Shown here: positions 1-8,427 of the stretch, in pieces
How the letters are laid out: each line of letters starts with the position of its first letter
Position numbering within the stretch: position 1 is the first letter of the stretch
Source: Pseudarthrobacter naphthalenicus
Lineage (GTDB): Bacteria; Actinomycetota; Actinomycetes; Actinomycetales; Micrococcaceae
DNA: 64,000 nucleotides
NCBI RefSeq assembly: GCF_029076445.1
Contig: NZ_JARESG010000018.1
Span: forward strand, 17,421 to 81,420
Direction: 5' to 3'
Translations under genes and position numbers: made by a program
Notes under the pieces: generated by a model
The model's input: only the letters and a program-made list of their open reading frames with translations
What the model was told of the DNA's origin: nothing
Databases searched by the model: none

Positions 1-161
1 GTTCCGCTCTCGTCCGCGTAGACCACGGCTTCGGCCACCGACCACGGGTGCACAAAACGGCGCAGGATGCCGGAGTAGAAGAGCAGGGCAAGCCCGGCAG
101 GCAGGCACAGCCAGGTCAGGATCTCCAGGATGGGACCTGCCATTTCAAGCGCGGTGGGCAT
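1..161 (-). CDS. Partial membrane protein, N-terminus only
   Basis: The window opens inside a minus-strand gene whose ATG lies at 159-161. About 53 codons are visible. The peptide has a hydrophobic helix (roughly residues 12-30, ILEILTWLCLPAGLALLFY) followed by a basic stretch and an FVHPW motif, so it is probably an inner-membrane protein with its N-terminus near the membrane. A second in-frame ATG at 141-143 is also possible. The gene diverges from the DUF2630 gene. I do not recognise the family, and the remainder lies outside the window. Confidence 0.5.
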   Translation of the reverse strand, partial: MPTALEMAGPILEILTWLCLPAGLALLFYSGILRRFVHPWSVAEAVVYADESG

Positions 162-262
162 GGAAATGATGGTACCGGTGGTTGGCTCCGGAACGGATCG
201 CTGGTGAGTTCGGGCAGCACTGGTTAGCCTGAGGGAACCTGCCATGGAACAAAGGAGAAGCC

Positions 263-499
263 ATGAGTGATCAGGACATCTTGGGCCGCATTGAGGCGCT
301 GGTGGCCGAGGAGCATGAGCTCCGCGAAGCCTCCGGAGCCGGCAAGGCACCGGATGCGTCGAGGCTGAAACATCTGGAAGAGAGCCTGGACCAGTGCTGG
401 GACCTGCTGCGGCAGCGCCGGGCCAAGCTGGAGTCCGGCGAGAATCCGAACGAGGCGTCCACCCGCTCAGTCCGCGAGGTGGAGGGCTACAAGCAGTAG
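263..499 (+). CDS. DUF2630 family small protein
   Basis: This 78-residue charged, helical protein is preceded by a clear AAGGAG about 6 bases before the ATG. The N-terminus (SDQDILGRIEALVAEEHELR) and the central stretch (LEESLDQCWDLLRQRRA) match the actinobacterial DUF2630 family, whose function is unknown. The pattern suggests a helical-hairpin or coiled-coil cytosolic protein. There is no signal peptide or membrane helix. It stands alone between a divergent membrane protein and the ammonium-transporter control region, and nothing here suggests a role. Confidence 0.85.
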   Translation: MSDQDILGRIEALVAEEHELREASGAGKAPDASRLKHLEESLDQCWDLLRQRRAKLESGENPNEASTRSVREVEGYKQ

Positions 500-619
500 C
501 CGGACGGTTGCGAACTGCCGGTTGTGAGCCGCCGGATGTGAGCTGCCGGTGACGTTGAGGAAATATGGACTCCTGCCCCGGGGCCGTCACAGGGCTTTTC
601 CGCTCCGGCGGGCAGCCAT

Positions 620-646
620 GTAACGTGCCCGAAACATGCCGGTCAC
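620..646 (+). promoter_or_regulatory. GlnR-type box 1 upstream of amt
   Basis: GTAAC, six bases, GAAAC, six bases, GTCAC. This fits the actinobacterial GlnR consensus gTnAC-n6-GaAAC, with a third half-site in phase. It lies about 140-165 bases before the ammonium-transporter start. Nitrogen-limitation activation by GlnR is inferred from the motif and the target gene. Confidence 0.6.
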
Positions 647-672
647 GCGGTCTTCACGCAACCGCCCGTTAC

Positions 673-688
673 GTAACAAGCACGCAAC
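673..688 (+). promoter_or_regulatory. GlnR-type box 2 upstream of amt
   Basis: GTAAC-n6-GCAAC, downstream of the first GlnR-like box. Its left half is part of the 10-bp palindrome GTTACGTAAC (668-677). A second site in tandem strengthens the case for nitrogen control of the ammonium transporter. Confidence 0.5.
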
Positions 689-786
689 GTGCAGCGGCAC
701 AGAACGAAACACGGCACCATCACCATTGATCAGGGGCATTGCCCGGGCAGAAGGCCCGGTGATGTGGATCGATGGGAAGGGACGCC

Positions 787-2130
787 GTGGCAATCACTGC
801 GCAACACGTCTGGCTGATGATCGCGGCGGCCATGGTGCTGTTCATGACCCCGGGGCTGGGCCTCTTCTACGGCGGCATGACCCGGGCCAAGGCGGCCCTC
901 AACATGATCATGATGAGCTTCATCTCCGCGGGCATCGTGGGTGTTGTGTGGGTCCTGTGGGGCTATTCCATGACCACGGGCGAAGGCTTCCTGGGCATCT
1001 TCGGAAACCCGTTCGCCAACTTCGGCCTGCAGAACCTCATGGGCTCCCCCGATCTGATCAAGGCCGGTTTCAGTGCCACGTTCGCGATCATCACCGTGGC
1101 CCTGATCAGCGGAGCCATCGCGGACCGGGCCAAGTTCAGCGCCTGGGCGCTGTTCGTGCCGGTCTGGGTCACCCTGGTTTACTGCCCGCTCGCCTACATG
1201 ATCTGGGGCGGCGGGCTCATGAGCGCCGGCGGTGCCATGACCGCGGTCTTCGGCCAGGTGATCGACTTCGCCGGCGGCGCCGTCGTGGAAATCAGTTCGG
1301 GCACGGCCGCCCTCGTCCTGGCCCTGGTGGTGGGGCAGCGCCACGGTTTTGCGAAGGACCCCAGCCACCGCCCGCACAACGTCCCCTTCATCATGCTCGG
1401 CGCAGCCATCCTCTGGTTCGGCTGGTTCGGCTTCAACGGCGGCGCCGCCACCACGGCGGAGCAGGCCGGCCTGATCTGGGTGAACACCCTGGCTGCCCCG
1501 GCCGCGGCCATGCTCAGCTGGCTGGTGGTGGAAAAGGTCCGCCACGGCCACCCCACCTCACTGGGCGCAGCCTCCGGTGTGGTCGCCGGGCTGGTGGCCA
1601 TCACGCCCTCCTGTGCCAACATCAGCCCGGTGGCCGCAATCGGCCTGGGCCTGGTAGCCGGGGCGGCCTGCTGCGTGTTCGTGGACCTCAAGTACCGTTT
1701 CGGCCTGGATGATTCCCTGGACGTGGTGGGTGTCCACCTGGGCGCAGGGCTGATCGGAACCCTGGCCCTGGGCTTCATCGCCCTCCCGGTGGACGGTGAG
1801 GGCGGCGGCCTCTTCTACGGCGGCGGCTTCCAGCAGCTGGTGGCGCAGGCCGCGGCCGTGGTGGTCACCGTGCTGCTGTCCGGCGTTGTCACCCTGATCA
1901 TTGGCCGGGGCATCAACCGGTTCGTCGGCTTCCGTGTCAGCCACGAGGCCGAGACGGTGGGCGTGGACCTGTCCCAGCACGCCGAGACTGCCTACTCGCT
2001 GGGTGAGATCCTCGCGGGCCACTTCAACCCGCTGGGCCACCGGGTGCCCGCGGCGTCCGACGCAGCGGTGCGTGCCGGCGTCGAACCTTCCGCACGGCCC
2101 GTTCAGGCCCGGGAAGATACCTTCGCCTAG
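787..2130 (+). CDS. amt: Ammonium transporter, Amt family, His-to-Glu twin-His variant
   Basis: An 11-helix Amt/Mep/Rh channel of 447 residues that conducts ammonium/ammonia across the cytoplasmic membrane. The GTG at 787 is chosen because GGGAAGGGA sits just before it; an ATG at 772 is in frame but lacks a good site. Family signatures include TPGLGLFYGGM near the N-terminus, the conserved Asp in VIDFAGG (about residue 160) and WFGWFGFNGG. The second pore histidine is present in VVGVHLGAG (about H317). The first pore histidine, normally in VVHI, is Glu here (VVEI, codon GAA at 1288-1290), as in yeast Mep1/Mep3-type proteins. No P-II gene (glnK) follows; a TetR gene converges. Confidence 0.95.
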   Translation: MAITAQHVWLMIAAAMVLFMTPGLGLFYGGMTRAKAALNMIMMSFISAGIVGVVWVLWGYSMTTGEGFLGIFGNPFANFGLQNLMGSPDLIKAGFSATFAIITVALISGAIADRAKFSAWALFVPVWVTLVYCPLAYMIWGGGLMSAGGAMTAVFGQVIDFAGGAVVEISSGTAALVLALVVGQRHGFAKDPSHRPHNVPFIMLGAAILWFGWFGFNGGAATTAEQAGLIWVNTLAAPAAAMLSWLVVEKVRHGHPTSLGAASGVVAGLVAITPSCANISPVAAIGLGLVAGAACCVFVDLKYRFGLDDSLDVVGVHLGAGLIGTLALGFIALPVDGEGGGLFYGGGFQQLVAQAAAVVVTVLLSGVVTLIIGRGINRFVGFRVSHEAETVGVDLSQHAETAYSLGEILAGHFNPLGHRVPAASDAAVRAGVEPSARPVQAREDTFA

Positions 2131-2133
2131 GCG

Positions 2134-2748
2134 TCAGCCTTCATCGCACAGCAGGTGGTACCAGTTCTCCGCCAGGATCTCGAGCGCATGTTCCCGGTTG
2201 GGTTCGAACTTGCGCCGCGTCCAGAGGGTCGCCACGTAATCAAGGGCGGTGAAGGCGAGGGTTCCCCGGATGTGGCGGGTTTCTTCCGGGAAGCGGCCGG
2301 CCAGCTGCATGCCCCGGACGAGGTCCGAGATGACCTCTTCGTGCCATTCCTCGAGCATGGTGCGGACTTCACGGTCCACAGCCGCCGCTTCGTCCAGCAC
2401 GTCAAGGTACGGACGGAAAACCGGCCACAGAGCCGCGCGTGACTCCAGCCACGCCAGTACCCCGGACAGTTCGCCTTCCCGCACCACGTCCACCAGCTCC
2501 GGGGCGGTGGTGCCCTGTTCAGGGGCATCCGATCGGTCCAGGAAAGCGTTGACACGCGCCATGAAGTCACGCATCAGGTCACTGCGGGAGGGGTAGTAAG
2601 CGTAGAAGGTGGCGCGCGTGGTTCCGGCGGCCGCGGCAACCTCATCGATGGTGGTGGCGGCGTAGCCCTTCTCGGTGAACAGCTCTAGCGCCCGTTCGAC
2701 GATGACGTCCCGGGTCAGCTGTTTCTGGGCTTCTCGCAGCGACGACAT
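2134..2748 (-). CDS. TetR/AcrR family transcriptional regulator
   Basis: A 204-residue one-domain repressor type. The N-terminal helix-turn-helix is plain (about residues 12-60, with EKGYAATTIDEVAAAAG and TRATFYAYYPSRSDLM). The C-terminal ligand domain is poorly conserved, as usual. It begins 38 bases downstream of the ferredoxin reductase and reads the same way, so it probably ends the P450 operon. It is the best candidate for binding the mirrored operator at 7176-7266. The effector is unknown. Its 3' end nearly abuts the convergent amt gene. Confidence 0.9.
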   Translation of the reverse strand: MSSLREAQKQLTRDVIVERALELFTEKGYAATTIDEVAAAAGTTRATFYAYYPSRSDLMRDFMARVNAFLDRSDAPEQGTTAPELVDVVREGELSGVLAWLESRAALWPVFRPYLDVLDEAAAVDREVRTMLEEWHEEVISDLVRGMQLAGRFPEETRHIRGTLAFTALDYVATLWTRRKFEPNREHALEILAENWYHLLCDEG

Positions 2749-2786
2749 GCGTCCATCCTATCGGTGGGGTGCGGCAGCCGGACACA

Positions 2787-3974
2787 TCAGACCCCCGCCG
2801 GCACGGTCCGCCGCAGCGTTTCCGGGCCCGTGTTGGCCAGCCGGCGCAGCTTCGGGATGGGGATCCGATAGTTGATCGCCGCGGCTGTGCCGGAGCCGTC
2901 CCCGTTGTCCCAGCGCAGCAGCATGGAGTCCGCACCGTCGCCGGGTTCACAGAAATCGGGACTCCCGGCCACCGGGGTGAAGCCCACCGCCTTCAGCGAC
3001 AGGCCGAAGCCCTCCGTCCAGAAGTACGGCTGGAAGCTGAATTCGGGTGCGGCGTCGCCTTGGAGCAGGCCGACGGCGGCGGCCTTGGCCTGGTCGATGG
3101 CGCTGGTCCACAGCGGGATGCGCTGAACACCCCGGGTGGTGGGAAAGAACGCCACGTCCCCGGCGGCCACAATATCCGGCCGAAGCCGCCCGCGTGAATC
3201 CACCCGCACTGAGCCCCCGGCCAGGAGACCGGAGCCGGCAAGCCACCCGGTATTCGGCTCGTCGCCGATGGCGGTGACCACGAGGTCAGCCGTCAGCGTG
3301 GTGCCATCGGCAAGGACAACCCGCGGGCCGCCGTCGGAATCCGCGATGCGGGCCGCGCCTCCTTCCATCACCCGCAGTCCCCGTTGGATGGCGGCGGAGG
3401 TGAAGATCCCGGCGAGGTGCCCGCCCAACTGAGGTGACAGCGGCATCGCGTTCGAGACGAGGGTGACCTCGCAGCCCGCGTGGAGGCACCCGGAGGCGAC
3501 CTCCATGCCCAGCGGGCCGCCGCCGATGATGATGACGGACGGCTGCGAGGCGACGCGTTCCTTCAGCAGGACCGCATCTTCGATGGTGCGCAGCGTGAGC
3601 TCCCGGGCATGCGGCCCGGACCCGGCGCGGGCGGAGCCCAGGCGCTTCGCCCGGGATCCGGAGGCGATGACCAGGCCGTCATACGGCAGCTCACCGCCCC
3701 CTTCCAGGCGCACCAGCCGGGCGTCGGCGTCCAGGCCGATGGCGCTGACGCCGAGCATCTCGGTGGCTTCGTGGGTGGGCTGGGGCAGTTCGTGGGCCTG
3801 CAGGTCCTCGTCCCCGTGAAGCAGGGCTTTCGACAGGGCAGGCCGGCTGTAGGGCTGGTGCCGCTCCGCGCCCACAACGGTCAGCTCACCGTCGAAGCCG
3901 GCGGTGCGCAGCGCGTCGCACGCCGTGAGTCCGGCGATCCCGTTGCCCACCACCACGATCCGGCGCATGCTCAT
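2787..3974 (-). CDS. FAD-dependent ferredoxin reductase of the P450 system
   Basis: A 395-residue NAD(P)H:ferredoxin reductase of the putidaredoxin-reductase/BphA4 type. The N-terminal FAD Rossmann motif is VVVGNGIAGL. A second nucleotide-binding motif, IIIGGGPLGMEVASG, lies near residue 150, and the FAD-binding TAIGDEPNT and AAGDVAFFP segments lie near residues 240-275. The start codon overlaps the ferredoxin stop (ATGA), so the two are translationally coupled. It should pass electrons from NAD(P)H to the adjacent 3Fe-4S ferredoxin and then to the P450. The substrate of the system is not evident. Confidence 0.92.
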   Translation of the reverse strand: MSMRRIVVVGNGIAGLTACDALRTAGFDGELTVVGAERHQPYSRPALSKALLHGDEDLQAHELPQPTHEATEMLGVSAIGLDADARLVRLEGGGELPYDGLVIASGSRAKRLGSARAGSGPHARELTLRTIEDAVLLKERVASQPSVIIIGGGPLGMEVASGCLHAGCEVTLVSNAMPLSPQLGGHLAGIFTSAAIQRGLRVMEGGAARIADSDGGPRVVLADGTTLTADLVVTAIGDEPNTGWLAGSGLLAGGSVRVDSRGRLRPDIVAAGDVAFFPTTRGVQRIPLWTSAIDQAKAAAVGLLQGDAAPEFSFQPYFWTEGFGLSLKAVGFTPVAGSPDFCEPGDGADSMLLRWDNGDGSGTAAAINYRIPIPKLRRLANTGPETLRRTVPAGV

Positions 3975-4165
3975 GCCGCGGCCAAACGCAGTGCGGCCAC
4001 CGGGCAGATCCTGACGGCGGCCTTCGCGGCCTCCAGCTCCACTCCGTCAACCTCCGGCACATCGATGACCAGTTCGCCGTCGTCATCCAGGTGCATGAGC
4101 TTGGGCGCGGCTTCCTCGCAGAGGCCGTGGCCCTCGCAGCGCGGCCGGTCCAGTTCGATCCTCAT
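3971..4165 (-). CDS. 3Fe-4S type ferredoxin for P450
   Basis: A 64-residue ferredoxin with cysteines in CEGHGLC and a C-terminal CPVAAL. The position of the usual second cluster cysteine is taken by another residue (CEGHGLCEEAAP), which is the pattern of the single-cluster 3Fe-4S ferredoxins that serve bacterial P450s. The gene overlaps both the P450 stop and the reductase start by four bases, giving a tight three-gene electron-transfer cassette. Confidence is high because of the motif and the context. Confidence 0.93.
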   Translation of the reverse strand: MRIELDRPRCEGHGLCEEAAPKLMHLDDDGELVIDVPEVDGVELEAAKAAVRICPVAALRLAAA

Positions 4166-5334
4166 GCTGCCACTACCTTTACTACCTCGAGCTTCTCGAT
4201 GCTCCGGGTGATGTTGCTCGGCTCCCGAACCGCTTCCCCGATGGTCAATGACTGAACCCGTCGTGCCAGGGCTTCAATGATGGCGTGCGCTTCAAGCCTG
4301 GCCAGGCCCTGGCCGGCGCAGCCGTGCGGCCCGTAGCCGAAACTCAGGTGGTCCACCGGGTTGCGCGCGATGTCGAAGGTGTCCGGATTTTCGTAGTGCC
4401 GCGGGTCCCGGTTCCCGGCGCCGAAGAGGATGCCCACCTGCGCGCCAGCGGGGATGGTCACGCCGTCAATCTCGACGTCGCGGGTTGCCTTGCGGCCCCA
4501 GATATGGACCGGTGCCCAGTAACGGAGCACCTCGGCGAAGGCCGCGGGGACGAGCTCCGGGTTCCCCCGGACCAGCTCAAACTGCTCCGGGTGGCGGCCA
4601 AACAGCGCAATGATGTTGCCGATGGCGGCGATGGTGGTGTCCACGCCGGCGCCGAGGTACTGATGGATGATGTGGCCTGCGGTGCCGGCGGGAATCTCAC
4701 CCCTGCCCTCGGCGTCGAAGATCCCGCGGCCGATGGAGCCGGGGGCGAGGTCTTCGGCAGTAACCGACGAGCACCAGCCATAGAGCTCGCCGGCGATGGG
4801 GAAGCTCTCCTGGGTGCGCTGGTTCAGCGGGCCGATGACCTGCATGGCGGCCTGGCCCCAACGAAGCATGTTGTCCTTGACATGTCCCTGGAAACCGATG
4901 AGGTCGGCAACGATTTCGATCGGGAACGCCCGGGCCAGGGCGTCGATGGCCTCGAAGCTCCCGCTGCCGGCGAGCCCCGCGACGAGCCTGTCCGCCTTGT
5001 CGTCGATGACCACCTTCAGGCCGCGGAGTGCCCGCGGGGTGAGGTTCTGCGAGAGCGTGGCACGGAGCTGTGTGTGCACGGGCGGATCGGAGGCCAGCGA
5101 GGTGCCCTGCAGCGCCTCGTTCACCATGGGGTTGAAGCCGATGCTGGTGGACGAGAAGGCTTCCGGATCGGCGAGGGCGTCGCGGATGACGTCATAGCGG
5201 GTCAGGACGTAGAGGTCATTCTTGGGCAGGTGGACCACCGCAGCCTGCTCGCGGAGCTCGGCGTAGGTGGGGTAGGGATCGACGAGGATATCGTCAGCCC
5301 AAATGTCGATGTCTGATTCGATCGGTGCAGTCAT
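4162..5334 (-). CDS. Cytochrome P450, possibly CYP199-like
   Basis: A 390-residue soluble bacterial P450. The ATG at 5334 is preferred because AAGGAG lies eight bases upstream; a longer start at 5355 is possible. The I-helix motif AGVDTT is at about 229-234, the ExxR motif (EVLR) at 268-271, and the heme-ligand loop SFGYGPHGCAGQ contains Cys339. The stretch HIWGRKATRDVEIDG and the overall pattern recall CYP199-type enzymes that oxidise substituted benzoates, but this is an impression, not a proof. It is followed by its own ferredoxin and reductase. The upstream gene is a DHA2 transporter on the same strand. Confidence 0.93.
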   Translation of the reverse strand: MTAPIESDIDIWADDILVDPYPTYAELREQAAVVHLPKNDLYVLTRYDVIRDALADPEAFSSTSIGFNPMVNEALQGTSLASDPPVHTQLRATLSQNLTPRALRGLKVVIDDKADRLVAGLAGSGSFEAIDALARAFPIEIVADLIGFQGHVKDNMLRWGQAAMQVIGPLNQRTQESFPIAGELYGWCSSVTAEDLAPGSIGRGIFDAEGRGEIPAGTAGHIIHQYLGAGVDTTIAAIGNIIALFGRHPEQFELVRGNPELVPAAFAEVLRYWAPVHIWGRKATRDVEIDGVTIPAGAQVGILFGAGNRDPRHYENPDTFDIARNPVDHLSFGYGPHGCAGQGLARLEAHAIIEALARRVQSLTIGEAVREPSNITRSIEKLEVVKVVAA

Positions 5335-5390
5335 GGTGTTCTCCTTGCGGATCATGGTGGCAGGTGGGTGGTGGTCGATGCCGGCTTCCG

Positions 5391-7121
5391 TCAGTCGACG
5401 ACGGCGGCCTCGGCGTGTGCTGCGGTGGTTACGGCGATGTCATCGGCTGACGGCGCCGAGGACCGTGCGGAAATGAAGAGGGTAAGGACGGCAGAGAGTG
5501 CGGCAGCGATGCCGGCTGCGAAGTACACAGCTTGGAAGCCTTGGCCGAGGGAGGTCCCCGCCACGCCCTGGATCCGGGGCTGGGCCGAGGCGAGTGCCTG
5601 GACCATGCCGTCGACCGCCTGAGCCGGCGCGCCGCCGGCCGTTGCCTGGCCGGCGAACTGCGCGATGACGCCGTCCCAGCCGGAGAGGAAACCCAGGGGC
5701 GGCACGTTTGACAGCCCGCTGACGGCTTCCGCCGGCAAGCCTGCACCGCTGAGGATCCCGGCAAGGGGTCCGGCAAAGGCGGTGGCTCCAATGCCGAAGG
5801 CGATCGCTGAGCCGACTACGGGGCCGAGGGCGAAGCCGAGGTCGCGCAGCAGGTTGGTTGTTGCCGAGGCCATGCCGATTTGCCGGGGCGGGACCGTGTT
5901 GATGGCTACGGCGGTGACGGACCCGACCGTCAGGGCGAACCCGATGCCAAGCACCAGAAGCGGCGGAATGAACGCGGTCCACGGGGTGCCGCCGAAGGCC
6001 TCGGGGGTGCCGAGGGCGAATGTCGAGAGCCAGAAACCGGCGACGGCCATGAGGGCGAATCCAGCGGTGAGGACCCAGCGCGGGGCCACATGGTGGATGA
6101 GCCATCCCACCACCGGGATAAAGGCGAAGGCGGGACCCTGGATGAAGACGAAGAGCACGCCGATCTTCCAGGTTTCGGCCAGGGCGAGTCCGCTGACGGC
6201 GACGCTGGTGCTGAAGCAAATGGCGAGGAACGCGAACATGCCCGTGACCGCCACAATGCCGGTGATCGAGTAGGCGCTGTTCTTGAACAGGGACAGGTGG
6301 ATGAGCGGCTCCGCCGTGCGTGATTCGATGACGACGAAGGCGGCCAGGAGAACCACACCGGCGAGGTAGCTTGCGATCACCTGGGCGCTGCCGAAGCCGG
6401 CATCCACCGCTGTCACCGTGGCGTAAAGAACGGCGATGAGGCCAAGTGCGAGCGTGAACTGGCCGGGCAGGTCCAGCTTGCGCCCTTCTGCGGCTGCAGA
6501 GTCCTTCGCCCGGAGGGCGACGAGGAGCACCAGCACGGCAATGCCGGCGGCAACCAGGTAGGCCGCCCGCCAGCCGCTGAACTCATTGGGCGCACCCGGA
6601 GCAGCGCCCGGCACGGTGAAGACCTGCGCCGTGAAGCCGGCGAGCACTGGTGAAATCACCGCGCCGAGGGACAGAAACCCTGCCCAGGTGGCGATGACCT
6701 TTGCCCTGGCCCGGTGGTCCGGGGTGATCGCCGCGATCATGGACAGCGAGATGGGGAAGAGGATGCCCGCCCCGATGCCGCCGACAGCTTGGGCAACGAT
6801 CATCATTTCGGTGGTCGGCGCCAGTGCGGCCAGCACAGAGCCGATAACGCTGACCACGGCGCCGACGTAGAGCAGCTTCTTGCGTCCGAACATGTCGCCC
6901 AGGAGTCCCCAGCTGAGCTCAAACACCACAATGCCCATCAGGAACATGCCCGCAATCCAGGTCAGGCCCGCCCCTGAGGTGTGAAATTCCACTGCGAAGG
7001 TACCGCTCAGGGCGCCCGGCAGGGCGTTGGTGATCTGCGCGAGGGTGACGGCACTGTAGGCCGCTATGAAGGTGGCCCGGACCGAGCCGCGGCTCGTCCC
7101 TGGAATGCTCTGGTTCATCAA
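5391..7121 (-). CDS. MFS transporter, DHA2 (14-helix) drug/proton antiporter type
   Basis: A 576-residue polytopic membrane protein. Its length, many hydrophobic helices and the motif C-like segment GGIGAGILFPISLSMIAAI fit the DHA2/EmrB-QacA branch of the major facilitator superfamily. A motif A-like LLGDMFGRKKLL lies near residue 75. It is the first gene of the minus-strand arm, with the P450 cassette downstream, so it may export or import the P450 substrate or product. The direction of transport cannot be read from sequence. Its promoter lies in the mirrored region at 7176-7266. Confidence 0.9.
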   Translation of the reverse strand: MMNQSIPGTSRGSVRATFIAAYSAVTLAQITNALPGALSGTFAVEFHTSGAGLTWIAGMFLMGIVVFELSWGLLGDMFGRKKLLYVGAVVSVIGSVLAALAPTTEMMIVAQAVGGIGAGILFPISLSMIAAITPDHRARAKVIATWAGFLSLGAVISPVLAGFTAQVFTVPGAAPGAPNEFSGWRAAYLVAAGIAVLVLLVALRAKDSAAAEGRKLDLPGQFTLALGLIAVLYATVTAVDAGFGSAQVIASYLAGVVLLAAFVVIESRTAEPLIHLSLFKNSAYSITGIVAVTGMFAFLAICFSTSVAVSGLALAETWKIGVLFVFIQGPAFAFIPVVGWLIHHVAPRWVLTAGFALMAVAGFWLSTFALGTPEAFGGTPWTAFIPPLLVLGIGFALTVGSVTAVAINTVPPRQIGMASATTNLLRDLGFALGPVVGSAIAFGIGATAFAGPLAGILSGAGLPAEAVSGLSNVPPLGFLSGWDGVIAQFAGQATAGGAPAQAVDGMVQALASAQPRIQGVAGTSLGQGFQAVYFAAGIAAALSAVLTLFISARSSAPSADDIAVTTAAHAEAAVVD

Positions 7122-7175
7122 CGAAACTCCCTTGTTTCCGGATAGGTGTGGCGCTCCCCACAGTCTGATCGCAAT

Positions 7176-7266
7176 CTTTACACAATGTCAAGAGTGTCTA
7201 CTTCATGATTAAGTCATGACCTCTTCGATTAAGACGTCATGTTCAATTCCTTGACACTGTGTAAAG
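7176..7266. promoter_or_regulatory. Mirrored divergent promoter/operator of the catabolic island
   Basis: Two 16-base arms, CTTTACACAATGTCAA (7176-7191) and TTGACACTGTGTAAAG (7251-7266), are inverted copies with one mismatch. Each carries a perfect -35 hexamer, TTGACA, reading outward, with the TGTGTAAAG operator-like part falling in the promoter spacer. Between them lie two GATTAAG repeats, each followed by a GTCATG segment. The arrangement would let one regulator, most simply the TetR at 2134-2748, repress the transporter/P450 arm and the hydrolase arm together. No convincing -10 was found. Confidence 0.6.
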
Positions 7267-7364
7267 AATTGTGTGATGCTGGCTACATTGCAACGGAGTC
7301 GCGGCACGGACCGAACTCCGCGGCGCCCCTGCATTCAGCCCCACATCTTCAAGGGAGAAGCCAA

Positions 7365-8375
7365 GTGAGTCACACCGCACCCGCCGCTAACGGCCAGGCA
7401 TCCAATCGGCCAGCCGGGCCCACTGTCAATACGGTTCTGGGTCCCGTCCCCGCTTCTGAGCTGGGCGTCGTCGCGGTCCATGAGGCCCTGTTGTCAGTTC
7501 TCCCGGGCGCCCAGTACGCCCCGGATATCTCCATGGACCGGGCGGAGATCTTCGACGCCTTGGCCGCCAAGCTGAAGGAGTTCCGCGCCCACGGCGGCAG
7601 GACGATCGTGGACAGCACCGGCATGTTCCACGGCCGGGACCTCAAGCTCTACGAGGCACTGTCCCGCTCCACCGGTGTCCACATCGTCGCCTCGACGGGC
7701 CTCGGCCCGGAGGAGGAACTCGGCGGCTACTTCCTGACCCCGCAGACCAACCCGCCCACCCCGTGGCCGGCGGAGAAGTTCGCAGATCTCTTTGGCAAGG
7801 AGGTCACCGAGGGAATGGTGGTTCCCCGGGTGGAGCGCCGGGCCGCTGCCGGCATCGTGGCCACCATCGCCGACCGCGCCGGCATGACCCCGACCGAGGA
7901 AAGCCTGTTCCGCGGCTCGGCCCGCGCCGCTAAGGACACCGGTGTGCCGGTCTCCATCCGTTTCGGCGCGGACGTCCTGCACGACCTGGACATCGTCCTG
8001 GACGAACAGATTGCGGCCGACCGGATACTCGTGGGGGATCTCGACCGCCGGGACGCCAAGGGCTCCGCCGGCGAGGTGGCGGCCCGCGGAGCGTTCGTGG
8101 GCATCGACCATGTGGGACTCAACGACCATGCGGACTACGTCACGGACCAGGAGCGCGCCGACCTGGTGCTCGAGCTGGTCAAGGCCGGGCATGCGGACAG
8201 GATCATCCTGTCCGGCAACTCGATCGGCGTGGCCAAGGGCCTGCCGGACTACAACCTGCCCTACAGCCACGTGCTGACGACGTTTGTACCGTTCCTCAAG
8301 TCCCGCGGCCTGAGTGAAGACGATGCCCGGCGCATCCTCGAGGACAACCCCCGCAACCTGCTGACCGTGCGCTAA
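7365..8375 (+). CDS. Phosphotriesterase-family protein lacking metal ligands
   Basis: A 336-residue member of the phosphotriesterase/lactonase amidohydrolase family. The GTG at 7365 is chosen for the GGGAGAAG before it; an ATG at 7239 is in frame but lies in the promoter region. Alignment with the next gene (shared VNTVLG, GVHIVASTG and EDNP segments) shows that the canonical ligands are lost. HEH is HEA (residues 39-41), the Lys strand IKV is ATI, LTHLA is SIRFG, FGHAD is VGDLD, and SADAN is SGNSI. It is therefore probably not a metal hydrolase and may be a partner subunit. Folding and length look intact, so it is not an obvious pseudogene. Confidence 0.85.
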   Translation: MSHTAPAANGQASNRPAGPTVNTVLGPVPASELGVVAVHEALLSVLPGAQYAPDISMDRAEIFDALAAKLKEFRAHGGRTIVDSTGMFHGRDLKLYEALSRSTGVHIVASTGLGPEEELGGYFLTPQTNPPTPWPAEKFADLFGKEVTEGMVVPRVERRAAAGIVATIADRAGMTPTEESLFRGSARAAKDTGVPVSIRFGADVLHDLDIVLDEQIAADRILVGDLDRRDAKGSAGEVAARGAFVGIDHVGLNDHADYVTDQERADLVLELVKAGHADRIILSGNSIGVAKGLPDYNLPYSHVLTTFVPFLKSRGLSEDDARRILEDNPRNLLTVR

Positions 8376-8427
8376 GCACCGGCCCGCCCAAGCCCCCAAC
8401 AAGCTTTCAAACCCCTGAGGTGAACGA

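Noticed and set aside
730..1712. Long open frames on both strands overlapping the ammonium transporter
   Set aside because: Their peptides are low-complexity Arg/Gly/His sequences; the Amt frame has all the family motifs.
7176..7266. The inverted arms as ends of an insertion sequence or MITE
   Set aside because: Each arm contains an outward -35 element, the interior is only 59 bases, and no target-site duplication is visible.
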